A DNA stretch of 64,000 nucleotides, taken from positions 35,264 through 99,263 of the forward strand of contig JAEYRN010000063.1 of NCBI GenBank assembly GCA_023435565.1. Direction: 5' to 3'. The stretch comes from Bacillota bacterium. Its GTDB lineage: Bacteria > Bacillota > UBA4882 > UBA8346. The position numbers were made by a program, and so were the translations under genes. Positions within the stretch are counted from its first letter, which is position 1. Each line of letters starts with the position of its first letter. The notes beneath the pieces were generated by a model that searched no databases, was not told where the DNA came from, and worked only from the letters and a program-made list of their open reading frames with translations. Of the stretch, positions 43,922 to 53,300 are shown piece by piece.

Positions 43922-44248
43922 GGATTGGGTAATAATTCAATAGATTATCGCCTTTTGTGTAAAATTGAGAGAATTGCATAATTTTAAATTTAAGCTTCAG
44001 CTCACAATATATTGATAGACTCCTGGGTTTGCCACTATATATTGTGACTGAAGGGCCAACTAAGGTAATTATGCAATTCTCATATATTAGCTTAGCTAAG
44101 ATCTCAAAGCGAGGTCAAAATTTTGGTATCTAAGGACAATTTTTGAGCACTAGGATAATGTTAACCTTATTGTTACAATTGGTACAAGGGATTACGTTCT
44201 GTAACGGATTAGTATTCTCTTCAAAAACAATAAGGAGGGTATAGCAGT
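43922..44248. other. 327-base intergenic region between the two solute-binding protein genes
   Basis: Holds the palindromic element copy B (43969-44081) and then promoter-like AT-rich DNA. An imperfect palindrome, TTGTTACAATTGGTACAA (44170-44187, 14 of 18 positions symmetrical), is a candidate operator for the regulator of the transporter genes. No open frame. Confidence 0.5.
43969..44081 (+). repeat. Palindromic interspersed element, copy B (113 bp)
   Basis: Perfect 15-bp terminal inverted repeats GAGAATTGCATAATT and AATTATGCAATTCTC. The inner inverted pair is CTTCAGCTCACAATATATTG and CACTATATATTGTGACTGAAG. Its reverse complement matches copy A at 7182-7295 along the entire length with few differences. 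Confidence 0.85.
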
Positions 44249-45514
44249 ATGAAGAAATTTTTCTGGACTTTCGGGGTCCTGCTCTTCGTTGTCTTACTGG
44301 CCGGAATGAGTATTGTCGGAGCAGCCGCGCCGGTGAAGCTTACCTTTTGGAGTATCCAAAGACCTAATGAAACCGACTCGCTTGGTATGTGTCTAATTAA
44401 CCAAATTAGGGCTTTTGAAAAAGCAAATCCCAATATTAAGGTCGAGTATAACTATACCGAAAATGAAGCCTATAAAACCAAGTTACAAGTGGCTATGCTG
44501 GGTGGGGCCGGTCCGGATATCTTTTTCAACTGGGGCGGTGAAACACAAGCCATCTATTCGCGTGAAGGGTTGCTCTATGATCTGACCAAATCGGTAGGTA
44601 AAGATTACTGGGGTTTATCCAAAGGTTTGTTCTCTAACCATACCCTTAATGGAAAAATTTACGGTATTCCATTTTTCCCGACTGTCAATACCGTCTGGTA
44701 TAACAAAAAAATATTTGCTAAATACGGTTTAACTCCTCCCAAGACCTGGTCAGAATTATTGACCGTCTGTGAGAAATTGAAAAAAGAGGGCGTTATTCCG
44801 TTTTCCGTCGGTGGTAAAGATTCCTGGACTATTTTACACGCCTTCATGTATATGGCTGACCGGTCGGCAGGCGCCAAATTATATCAAGACGCCAAATCCG
44901 GTAAAGCCCGTTTTGACGATCCGGCTTTCGTAAAAGCTTTTGGAATGTTAGAAACCCTTGTTAAAAAAGGCTATTTTCCGCCTGACGCTTTAAACCTTAC
45001 CTGGGGCGACTCTTGCCAATTGATGATGCAGGACAAAGCGGCCATGATGGCGATGGGAAATTGGCTTTATACGGTTCTCACCGGTGAAAATAAAGTTGAT
45101 TTTGATAAATGGGATTTGTTTACCTATCCTTCGGTAGAAGGCGGTAAAGGCGATTCGAAATCCATTATGGGCGCTGCTGATGGATATTCCATCAATAAGT
45201 CCTGTAAAAATCCCGAGGCTGCTATCAAGTTATTGAACTTCATGTCCAATAAGGAAAATGCAGCGGAGCGCTTTGTTAAATCCAGCAGTTTAGCTGCTTT
45301 GGCAAGCCCTTATATGGATGACGCCACTCTTCCACAGATGAAAAAGATCGCCGATGTTTTAGCCAATGCCAGCTCTTTAACTTTGTGGTGGGACCAAGAT
45401 CTACCGGCTCCAATGACTCAAAGTTTATTACAAGGTTTACAAGAAATATTGGCCGGCGCTAAAACACCGCAACAAGTAGCGACTGCAATGGAAAAAGCCA
45501 GAAGTATTAAGTAA
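44249..45514 (+). CDS. Family 1 extracellular solute-binding protein, second paralogue
   Basis: 421 residues with signal peptide (~5-26, ending GAAA) and no lipobox. Shared blocks with the first paralogue are GAGPDIFFNWGGETQA, YGIPFFPTVNTVWYNKK, VGGKDSWTILHAF, and LTLWWDQDLPAPMTQSL. It carries its own leader region. A hairpin separates it from the permease genes, the usual arrangement for binding proteins needed in excess. Probably the main transport subunit for an arabinose-containing oligosaccharide, judging from the GH51 enzyme downstream. Shine-Dalgarno AAGGAGGG. Confidence 0.92.
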   Translation: MKKFFWTFGVLLFVVLLAGMSIVGAAAPVKLTFWSIQRPNETDSLGMCLINQIRAFEKANPNIKVEYNYTENEAYKTKLQVAMLGGAGPDIFFNWGGETQAIYSREGLLYDLTKSVGKDYWGLSKGLFSNHTLNGKIYGIPFFPTVNTVWYNKKIFAKYGLTPPKTWSELLTVCEKLKKEGVIPFSVGGKDSWTILHAFMYMADRSAGAKLYQDAKSGKARFDDPAFVKAFGMLETLVKKGYFPPDALNLTWGDSCQLMMQDKAAMMAMGNWLYTVLTGENKVDFDKWDLFTYPSVEGGKGDSKSIMGAADGYSINKSCKNPEAAIKLLNFMSNKENAAERFVKSSSLAALASPYMDDATLPQMKKIADVLANASSLTLWWDQDLPAPMTQSLLQGLQEILAGAKTPQQVATAMEKARSIK

Positions 45515-45538
45515 TTTGTAAAATTCACATAATCCCTT

Positions 45539-45567
45539 AAGGAGTGGCCGATTTTCGACCACTCCTC
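45539..45567 (+). terminator. Intercistronic hairpin (partial terminator / mRNA stabiliser)
   Basis: AGGAGTGG pairs with CCACTCCT (stem 45540-45547 / 45559-45566) with an inner CGA/TCG. The following sequence is CTTAATTAAG, not a clean T run. Position between binding-protein and permease genes suggests it lowers downstream expression. Confidence 0.6.
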
Positions 45568-45684
45568 TTAATTAAGCGCGTTTCATAATTTCAATAATTT
45601 ATATTCCCATACAATATTATGAAACCGCCTAAATTAAAACCATTGTTCTTTAATTGATGAACGTTTCAGAAAGGAGGAGTAGTT

Positions 45685-46602
45685 ATGGCGTATACGAAAA
45701 GTGGATCATCATTGCGTCGTAAACTCTTTGTGGGTTTATTTATCAGCCCGGCTTTATTGTTGATTTTAGCTTTTGCTTATTGGCCGATCATCTCGACGCT
45801 TAATTATTCATTAAACTCCTGGAATGGTATATCCAAAGAAATGACTTGGGTTGGTTTTGGCAATTATTTACGTTTGTTTGAAGATCCTAATTTTTATAAC
45901 GCGCTTAAGAACAATTTATTTGTAATTGCGATTTCCTTATTAATTCAATTACCTTTATCCTTTATTACCGCTTATCTTGTTTATATTGTTAACAATAAAT
46001 GGGCGGAATTGGCGAAAGTGTTTTTTTATATTCCCAATATATTATCAATGGTAATGATCGGTTTGTTATGGCGATTTATTTACGATTATCAATATGGTAC
46101 GGTAAACACCTTTTTAAAAATGATTAGATTGCCGGATTTGGCCCGAGTTTGGCTGACCGACCCTAAAACCGCCATTGGCGCTATTTTAGTAGTGATAATT
46201 TGGGTGTATTTCGGTTACCACTGTGTGATCCATTCGGCAGGTTTAAACTCCTTATCGGTAGATGTCTTGGAAGCCGCCAAAATTGATGGCGCCAAGGGGT
46301 TAGTAATGATCACCAAGATTGTCATACCAATGCTCTCCGAAGTTATTCGGGTTACTTTGATTATCAGTCTGGTCGGTTCTTTTCAGTTATTTGACTTGAT
46401 CTGGATCTTAACTGGGGGTGGACCATTTCATAAGACGGACGTCCTAGCGACTTATATGTATAACCGGGCTTTTCAGGCCAGGGAATTTGGTTATGGCAGT
46501 TCGATCGCTGTCATAATATTGGTTTGCGCTTTATGCGCTACTTTAATCCAGAATTTATGGCATCGCGAGTCCGCTAAAGGAGGTCATACCGTTGAAATCT
46601 GA
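45685..46602 (+). CDS. Sugar ABC transporter permease (MalF/UgpA type)
   Basis: 305 residues with six membrane helices. The cytoplasmic EAA loop reads EAAKIDGAKGLVMITKIVIP, which docks the ATPase subunit. N-terminal LFISPALLLILAFAYWPI is typical of the UgpA/LacF group. Forms the pore with the next gene product. ATG follows AAGGAGGAG. The 3' end overlaps the next gene by 11 bases. No ABC ATPase gene follows, so a shared ATPase (MsmK-type) encoded elsewhere must drive transport. Confidence 0.93.
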   Translation: MAYTKSGSSLRRKLFVGLFISPALLLILAFAYWPIISTLNYSLNSWNGISKEMTWVGFGNYLRLFEDPNFYNALKNNLFVIAISLLIQLPLSFITAYLVYIVNNKWAELAKVFFYIPNILSMVMIGLLWRFIYDYQYGTVNTFLKMIRLPDLARVWLTDPKTAIGAILVVIIWVYFGYHCVIHSAGLNSLSVDVLEAAKIDGAKGLVMITKIVIPMLSEVIRVTLIISLVGSFQLFDLIWILTGGGPFHKTDVLATYMYNRAFQAREFGYGSSIAVIILVCALCATLIQNLWHRESAKGGHTVEI

Positions 46603-47461
46603 ATTTGCGGAAATAAAATATGACTGGGAAGGGAATTCTTCGAATAATAAAATTAATAATAATATCCTTGCCAAATTATTTTTAGCGTTCTTAACTTTAA
46701 TTGTACTTGTACCATTATTTTATGTAGTATTCATATCTTTTCAAACCTTGGAAGAGTATTATAAAATGGCTTGGCCCACCGGATTACATATAGAAAACTA
46801 TAAAAACATTATAATAGCCCCTTATTTTTGGCAATGGTTTCTTAATTCCGGCATTATCGCCTTTACTACCTTACTATTGGTCTTGATTTTCGGTTCGATG
46901 GCCGGTTATGTTGTAGCCAAGTTTTCTTCCCGTTTTGTCCGGCTGTTAGCGATCGTTATTTTAGGGGCTTTGATGATTCCCATTCATATGGTGCTGATGC
47001 CGGTTTTTATTCTCTCCCGTCAACTGGGGATAGTGAATACCCATTTATCGGTGATCCTACCTAGTGTCGTCTTTGGAATTCCGATAGCCATGTATATTTT
47101 CCGAGGGTTTTTTATGAATATTCCCGATTCTTTAGCGGAGGCGGCCCGGATCGACGGCGCCAGCGAAGTGGGAGTGTTTATGAGAGTGATGTTGCCCATG
47201 ACCAAACCGGCTATGGCCACGGTTGGCGTTTTTACTTTTCTTAATTCCTGGAATGGATTTCTATTTCCCTTAGTCCTATTGCAACAAACCGAGAACTATA
47301 CATTACCGGTGGGCTTAGCGACAATCGGAACCCAATATTCAACCAACTATCCGGCCCAAGCCGCGGCGATGATTTTGGTCAGTCTGCCAATGGTTTTAAT
47401 TTATTTAAGGTTTAATAAGTTGATTATTCAAGGAATGGTTGAAGGAGCGGTTAAAGGCTGA
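46592..47461 (+). CDS. Sugar ABC transporter permease (MalG/UgpE type)
   Basis: 289 residues with six membrane helices. The EAA loop is EAARIDGASEVGVFMRVMLP, and the segment GFLFPLVLLQQTENYTLPVGL is characteristic of the MalG/UgpE group. Partners the permease encoded just upstream. TTG 46592 lies eight bases after AGGAGG inside the previous gene, so translation is coupled. The cytoplasmic N-terminus is about 20 residues longer than usual and rich in Asn. Confidence 0.92.
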   Translation: MKSEFAEIKYDWEGNSSNNKINNNILAKLFLAFLTLIVLVPLFYVVFISFQTLEEYYKMAWPTGLHIENYKNIIIAPYFWQWFLNSGIIAFTTLLLVLIFGSMAGYVVAKFSSRFVRLLAIVILGALMIPIHMVLMPVFILSRQLGIVNTHLSVILPSVVFGIPIAMYIFRGFFMNIPDSLAEAARIDGASEVGVFMRVMLPMTKPAMATVGVFTFLNSWNGFLFPLVLLQQTENYTLPVGLATIGTQYSTNYPAQAAAMILVSLPMVLIYLRFNKLIIQGMVEGAVKG

Positions 47462-47539
47462 CAATTCATCCAATTAGATTTATAATTATCTTATCTAATA
47501 GATGATTTGAGCGTATGAAAAAATTAGGAGAGCTTTTAT

Positions 47540-49045
47540 ATGAAACAAGCGAAGTGTATCATCGATAAAGATCATATTATCGGAACCACGGATCCCAGAT
47601 TATTCGGTTCATTCATCGAACATCTGGGACGGGCCGTCTATACCGGCATCTATGAACCGGGACATCCCTCCGCCGATGAACAAGGTTTCCGCAAAGATGT
47701 CTTAGATTTGGTCAAAGAGATGAAGGTCCCGATCATCCGTTACCCCGGAGGCAATTTCGTTTCCGGATATAATTGGACCGACGGGATCGGACCGGTTCAA
47801 GAACGGCCGCAACGTTTGGACTTGGCTTGGAAATCGATTGAAACTAATGAAATCGGGATCGACGAATTCGCCGATTGGTGTAAAAAAGCCGGTTCCCAGG
47901 TGATGGAGGCAGTCAATATGGGGACGGGTACTTCTGCTGATGCCGGTAATTTGGTTGAATACTGCAACCACCCTTCCGGGACCTATTGGAGCGATCTGCG
48001 CCGGAAAAACGGCCACGAACAACCTCATAACATTAAGGTATGGTGCCTGGGTAACGAGATGGATGGTCCCTGGCAGATCTGTCGTTTATCAGCAGACGAT
48101 TATGGTAAAAAAGCTTTGGAGACGGCTAAAATCATGCGCTGGGTTGACCCATCAATTCAATTGGTGGCTTGTGGCAGTTCCGGCTCGTGGATGCCGACCT
48201 TTCCGGAATGGGACCGGATTGTCTTGGAATATCTATACGATCAAGTGGATTATATTTCGCTTCATAGTTATTACGGTCATGACGATACGGACAATTTGGC
48301 GGATTTTTTAGCGTCCTTTATGAATATGGACAATTTTATTCATACTGTTGTTTCAACGGCTGATTATGTGAAAGCCCAAAAACGCAGTAAGAAGACGATG
48401 CAGTTGTCTTTTGACGAATGGAATGTCTGGGCGAACAGGTTTCAAGAATATGATACCTGGGATTTTGCTAAACCAAGGTTGGAGCAGACCTATAATCTGG
48501 CCGACGCTTTGGTTTTTGGGGGATTAATCTGTACTCTGCTCAATCATGCCGACCGGGTGAAAATCGCTTGTTTAGCTCAATTGGTCAATGCCATCGCCCC
48601 GATTTATACTAAGCCCGGAGGCCCGGTTATCAAACAGACCACCTATTACCCTTTCCAACAGGTTTCGTGTTATGGGAGAGGCCGGGTTTTAAAACCGATC
48701 ATCTCCTGTCCTAAATATGATTCGAAAACATACGGGGATGTACCGGTCCTTCAATCAGCGGTAGTTTTGAATGAGGAGAGCAAGGAAATAAGCGTTTTTA
48801 TCTTAAACTGCGACCAAGAGGATGATCTGGAAATTAGCATCGATCTCCGTTCTTTCGGTTCGGTAAAACCTTTGGAGCATATAGTCTTAAACGGCCCCGA
48901 TTTATCGGCGGTTAATAGTTTCGAGGAACCGGAGAAGGTTAAACCAAGAAAAATTGAGATTTCAGGCGCTGAAGCGGACAAAATACCGGTGGTTCTACCG
49001 AAATTGTCATGGAATATGTTAAGGTTTGCAATTGGTGGAAATTAA
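47540..49045 (+). CDS. abfA: Alpha-N-arabinofuranosidase (GH51)
   Basis: 501 residues, cytoplasmic (no signal peptide). A TIM-barrel catalytic domain has the acid/base Glu173 in WCLGNEMDGPW and the nucleophile Glu293 in SFDEWNVW. A C-terminal beta-sandwich follows. N-terminal FGSFIEHLGRAVYTGIYEPG and RYPGGNFVSGYNW are GH51 hallmarks. It releases arabinose from short arabino-oligosaccharides brought in by the adjacent importer. Its end overlaps the convergent lysR gene by 27 bases. Shine-Dalgarno TTAGGAGAG. Confidence 0.95.
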   Translation: MKQAKCIIDKDHIIGTTDPRLFGSFIEHLGRAVYTGIYEPGHPSADEQGFRKDVLDLVKEMKVPIIRYPGGNFVSGYNWTDGIGPVQERPQRLDLAWKSIETNEIGIDEFADWCKKAGSQVMEAVNMGTGTSADAGNLVEYCNHPSGTYWSDLRRKNGHEQPHNIKVWCLGNEMDGPWQICRLSADDYGKKALETAKIMRWVDPSIQLVACGSSGSWMPTFPEWDRIVLEYLYDQVDYISLHSYYGHDDTDNLADFLASFMNMDNFIHTVVSTADYVKAQKRSKKTMQLSFDEWNVWANRFQEYDTWDFAKPRLEQTYNLADALVFGGLICTLLNHADRVKIACLAQLVNAIAPIYTKPGGPVIKQTTYYPFQQVSCYGRGRVLKPIISCPKYDSKTYGDVPVLQSAVVLNEESKEISVFILNCDQEDDLEISIDLRSFGSVKPLEHIVLNGPDLSAVNSFEEPEKVKPRKIEISGAEADKIPVVLPKLSWNMLRFAIGGN

Positions 49046-49915
49046 CTTATCAACAAACATCTCCGCCGCCTTCGATAACGGAACTTGATTCATAACGGCC
49101 AGCCCTAACTTTCGTTGGGGTATTTTTTCTTCAACTTTGACTTCAAACAATTCCCCGCGTTCAATCGCAGCTGAAGCGCTTTCTTTCAACACATGAGCCA
49201 CACCCATTCCAATCCGGGCGAATTCCACCAGTAAATCCACGCTTTCCAACTCGACCTCCGGAACCAGGTTGATTTTATTTTGCTTTAAAAAAGCGTCGAA
49301 GTTGCGCCGGGTGGCGCTGGCTTTTTCCAGCAATAAGAGGGGAAAACCGGACAACTCCACCATCTTAATCTTTTTTCCCTTTAGTTCCACATATTTAGGC
49401 GCCGCAATCAAGATATCAGTAACAATCGTCAATTCTTGAGTGATTACATTGTGATCAGTTAACGGCAAGGTAACGATCCCGAAGTCTATGGCCCCGTTTT
49501 TTAAGTTTTCCAGGATTTTGGGAGAGGTCCGGTTAATGAATTGAATCTTAATTTTTGGGTAAAGCCGGTGAAAATTTTCGAGATAGGGCATGAGAAAATA
49601 TTTACAAACCGTATCGCTGGCCCCGATCCGGATCTCACCGAAATCTAGATTTTGGGTTTCATTTAATTTCCGTTCCCCGGTTTTAATGAAGTTAAAAGCT
49701 TGTTCAATATGGGTAAAAAGCAGCTCGCCCTCGGGAGTTAGTTTGAGGTTGCGAGTCTTCCGGAAAAAGAGAGTGACTCCAAGTTTGGTTTCAAGATTTT
49801 TAATGGCCTGGCTCACGGCCGATTGAGTGATAAAGAGCTTTTCGGCCGCTCCGGAGAAACTGCCCGCGGAGACAGTATGATAGAAGATTTTATAAAGTTC
49901 GAAATTAATGTCCAT
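49019..49915 (-). CDS. LysR family transcriptional regulator
   Basis: 298 residues. The winged helix-turn-helix is FYHTVSAGSFSGAAEKLFIT and QSAVSQAIKNLE at residues ~10-45. A periplasmic-binding-like effector domain follows, of the type seen in CysL/CbbR-like regulators (FGEIRIGASDTVCKYFLMP). Its target is not evident: it faces purL divergently across a 21-bp repeat array and is tail-to-tail with abfA. LysR proteins usually control the divergent gene, but purL would be an unusual target. No convincing Shine-Dalgarno is visible before the start ATG. Confidence 0.9.
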   Translation of the reverse strand: MDINFELYKIFYHTVSAGSFSGAAEKLFITQSAVSQAIKNLETKLGVTLFFRKTRNLKLTPEGELLFTHIEQAFNFIKTGERKLNETQNLDFGEIRIGASDTVCKYFLMPYLENFHRLYPKIKIQFINRTSPKILENLKNGAIDFGIVTLPLTDHNVITQELTIVTDILIAAPKYVELKGKKIKMVELSGFPLLLLEKASATRRNFDAFLKQNKINLVPEVELESVDLLVEFARIGMGVAHVLKESASAAIERGELFEVKVEEKIPQRKLGLAVMNQVPLSKAAEMFVDKLISTNCKP

Positions 49916-49946
49916 GATTGGAACCTCCCCATGAAAAAAGATCGAG

Positions 49947-50165
49947 CCGTACGAAAAAATAGAAGAACTGCATCAAAAAATGGTTGGACCGCGTGAAAAA
50001 ATTATAGGACCGCATCGAAAAACTGATCCGCCGCGTGAAAAAATCATAGGTCCGCATCGAAAAACCGATCCGCCGCGTGAAAAAATCATAGAACCGCACG
50101 AAATAATTGAAGCGCCGCACGAAAAAATCATAGGGCTGTTCTCAAAAAAAGATCCGCCGCAATAA
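49947..50165 (+). repeat. 21-bp tandem repeat array (minisatellite), ten units
   Basis: Units of exactly 21 bases start CCGCGTGAAAAAATCATAG or CCGCATCGAAAAACCGATC. These two types alternate to make a 42-bp higher-order unit in the central part (49989-50072). Units 1, 2, 8, 9 and 10 have diverged. All units stay in one reading frame (heptapeptides such as PREKIIG and PHRKTDP), open from 49935 to the stop at 50163. No Shine-Dalgarno precedes the only ATG (49980), so coding is doubtful. The array ends next to the purL promoter region. Confidence 0.85.
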
Positions 50166-50303
50166 TCAACAACGCCGAAACGGTTTTTGTATTAATTAAA
50201 CTAATATAACTTATTAACAATATTAATTTTACTAATCTATTATAACATAATATAATATTGATGTTACATTAAAACTGAAAGAGACTTTAAACGGAGGAAT
50301 ATC
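50166..50303 (+). promoter_or_regulatory. purL promoter region
   Basis: Very AT-rich. Two sigma-A-like pairs are possible: TTAACA (50214-50219) with TATTAT (50238-50243), spacing 18; or TTTACT (50228-50233) with TATAAT (50251-50256), spacing 17. No PurR box or purine riboswitch was recognised. Confidence 0.4.
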
Positions 50304-53300
50304 ATGAGCAACGTTCGGCGGATTTTTGTGGAGAAAAAGCCCGGCTTTGATGTGGAAGCCAGGAGCCTGTATCGGGATTTAAAAGATAATTTAGGGATAA
50401 CCGGATTAAAGGCGGTAAGAATCATCAACCGTTACGATATTGAAGGCATTTCCGAAAATGAGTACCGGGAAGGCCGGGAGATTATCTTTGCCGAACCACC
50501 GGTTGATTATATAGTTGATGAAATAATGGAGTTTAAACCCGAGGATCGGGTTTTAGCTATTGAGTATTTACCGGGCCAATATGACCAACGGGCCGATTCG
50601 GCGGCCCAATGTATTCAAATCTTAGCCCATCGGGAACGCCCGGAAGTTCGAGTTGCTAAAATCATTATCTTTTCGGGAGTAATTTCGGAAGCGGAATATC
50701 TTAAGGCCAAAAACTATTGCATCAACCCGTTGGAATCAAGAGAGGCTCATTTGGAAAAACCAACAACTCTGGAAATTCAAATCTCTTATCCCGGTGATGT
50801 ACCGCTAATCGAAGATTTCATTATTCTAACCAATGCTGACTTGGAAAAACTCCGCAATGAGATGAGGTTGGCTATGTCTTTAGAGGATCTGGCTTTTTGT
50901 CAAGCATATTTCCGTGAAACCGAAGGGCGGAATCCGACCCTGACCGAGATTCGGGTGCTTGACACATATTGGTCGGACCATTGTCGGCATACTACTTTTT
51001 TAACTAACATTGAATCGGTAAAAATTGAAGACGGCCCCTTTGCTGAAGCGATTCGGACCGCATATCAAAGTTATATACAATCACGGGAATATTTGTACGG
51101 TAATGATTCCCGGGAAATAACCTTAATGAATTTAGCGACCATCGCTATGAAGGAATTTAGGAAACGAGGACTTTTAAACGATCTGGAGGAATCCGATGAA
51201 ATTAATGCTTGTAGTATTACTGTTTCGGCTGTAGTTAATGGAAAGCCCGAGGAATGGTTGGTAATGTTTAAAAATGAAACCCATAACCATCCGACGGAGA
51301 TTGAACCCTTTGGAGGAGCCGCTACTTGCCTGGGCGGGGCCATTCGCGATCCGCTTTCCGGAAGGTCTTACGTTTATCACGCCATGCGTGTTACCGGTAG
51401 CGCCGACCCTCGTGCCCGAATCGACGATACAATGCCCGGAAAATTGCCGCAGCGTAAAATCACTACCCAAGCAGCGGCCGGGTTTAGTTCCTACGGTAAT
51501 CAAATCGGTCTTGCCACCGGTCAAGTGGCTGAGGTTTATGATCCTGATTTTGTCGCCAAACGGATGGAGATTGGCGCCGTGATTGGGGCTGCGCCTCGTG
51601 AAAATGTAGTCCGGGGAAAAGAGAAACCGGGGGATATCATCATTCTCCTGGGTGGTCGTACCGGTAGGGACGGTTGCGGCGGGGCTACCGGTTCCTCCAA
51701 GGAACATACCGAAGAGTCGCTCCAAACTTGTGGTTCGGAAGTCCAGAAGGGTAATCCGCCTACCGAACGAAAGATTCAACGATTATTCAGAAACCCGGAA
51801 ATTAGTCGAATAATCAAAAAATGTAATGACTTTGGCGCCGGTGGGGTATCGGTTGCCATCGGGGAACTGGCTCCGGGGCTTGAAATCAATCTTGACGCCG
51901 TTCCCAAGAAATATGAAGGCCTTGACGGTACCGAACTGGCCATATCCGAGTCCCAAGAAAGGATGGCAGCTTTAGTAGCTCCGGAAAATGTCGAAATTTT
52001 TTGTAAAGCCGCTGCTGTCGAGAATTTGGAGACAACAGTGGTAGCTAAGGTGACCGCAGAACCTAGGTTAAAAATGTTTTGGCACGGTCAATCCATCGTC
52101 AATATTAGCAGAGAGTTTTTGGACACCAATGGAGTGCAACAGACAGCGGCTGTGATTGTAAACAGTCCCAAAGAAGCCGGCAATCCGTTGGAGACCATAT
52201 CGGATGAAGTTCTCTCGAAATTGTCCGATTTGAAAGAAGCGTGGTTGGCAAATCTGGAACGGCTTAATGTTTGCAGCCAAAAGGGTTTAAATGAACGTTT
52301 CGACAGCACCATTGGAGCGGGAACTGTACTAATGCCCTTCGGCGGTAAATATCAGCTTACCCCGGTTGAGGCCATGGTGGCAAAGCTTCCAGTCTTAAAC
52401 GGTGATACTACTATCGGAACGGCAATGTCTTATGGATATAATCCTGCCATTGGAAAATGGAGTCCCTTTCATGGCGGACTTTACGCTGTGTTGGAATCAG
52501 TGGCTAAGATAGTGGCAGCCGGCGGCGATTACCGAAAAATACGGTTAACATTGCAAGAATATTTTGAAAAGCTTGGCAAGGACTCGGAAAAATGGGGTAA
52601 GCCCTTCGCTGCCTTACTAGGCGCTTATTATGCTCAGTTGAAAATGGGAATCCCGGCTATTGGCGGTAAGGACAGTATGTCCGGGACATTTAAGGAGATT
52701 TCGGTACCGCCGACCCTAGTTTCCTTTGCTTTGGACACTGTGGATGTGACGAAAACAATCTCCCCCGAGTTCAAGGAAGTTGGGAGTAGGGTGGTTTTAC
52801 TCCGGCTAAATAAAGATCGGTATCAGCTTCCTGATTTTGATCAACTGGACCGTAACTACCGGACTGTCCATGATTTAATCAATCAAGGGAAGATCCTGGC
52901 GGCTCATTCGGTCCGGGATGGCGGCCTGGCCGCTTCTATTACCAAAATGTGTTTTGGAAACATGATTGGGATGATATTCACCGTCAATATGGACATAAAG
53001 CAGTACTTCATTCCGGGATATGGTTCATTGGTCCTTGAATTACCGGCTGAAATCGATCCCGCCCATTATTTTAAAGGATTAGACTATCAAATTATCGGAG
53101 TGACCCAAGCGGAAGCTGAGATTGTTTTCGATGGGATTGTTGTTAAACTGTCGGAGGCCTTGAAAAAATGGGAGGAACCGCTGGAAAAGATTTTCCCTAT
53201 TAAGGTTGAAATTACTAACGATAATCCGCAAGCTTATATTTATGAGGAAAAACAAGGACTTAAATCAAAAATGAATATCGCTAAACCACGAATTTTCATA

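Noticed and set aside
42644..45514. The two solute-binding proteins as lipoproteins
   Set aside because: Signal peptides lack a lipobox Cys in both.
49905..50120. Minus-strand open frame across the 21-bp repeat array (Phe-rich leader peptide of lysR)
   Set aside because: Its composition is simply the reverse reading of the repeat, there is no Shine-Dalgarno, and it overlaps the lysR start.
49947..50165. CRISPR array
   Set aside because: Units abut directly with no spacers, are only 21 bp, and no cas genes are nearby.
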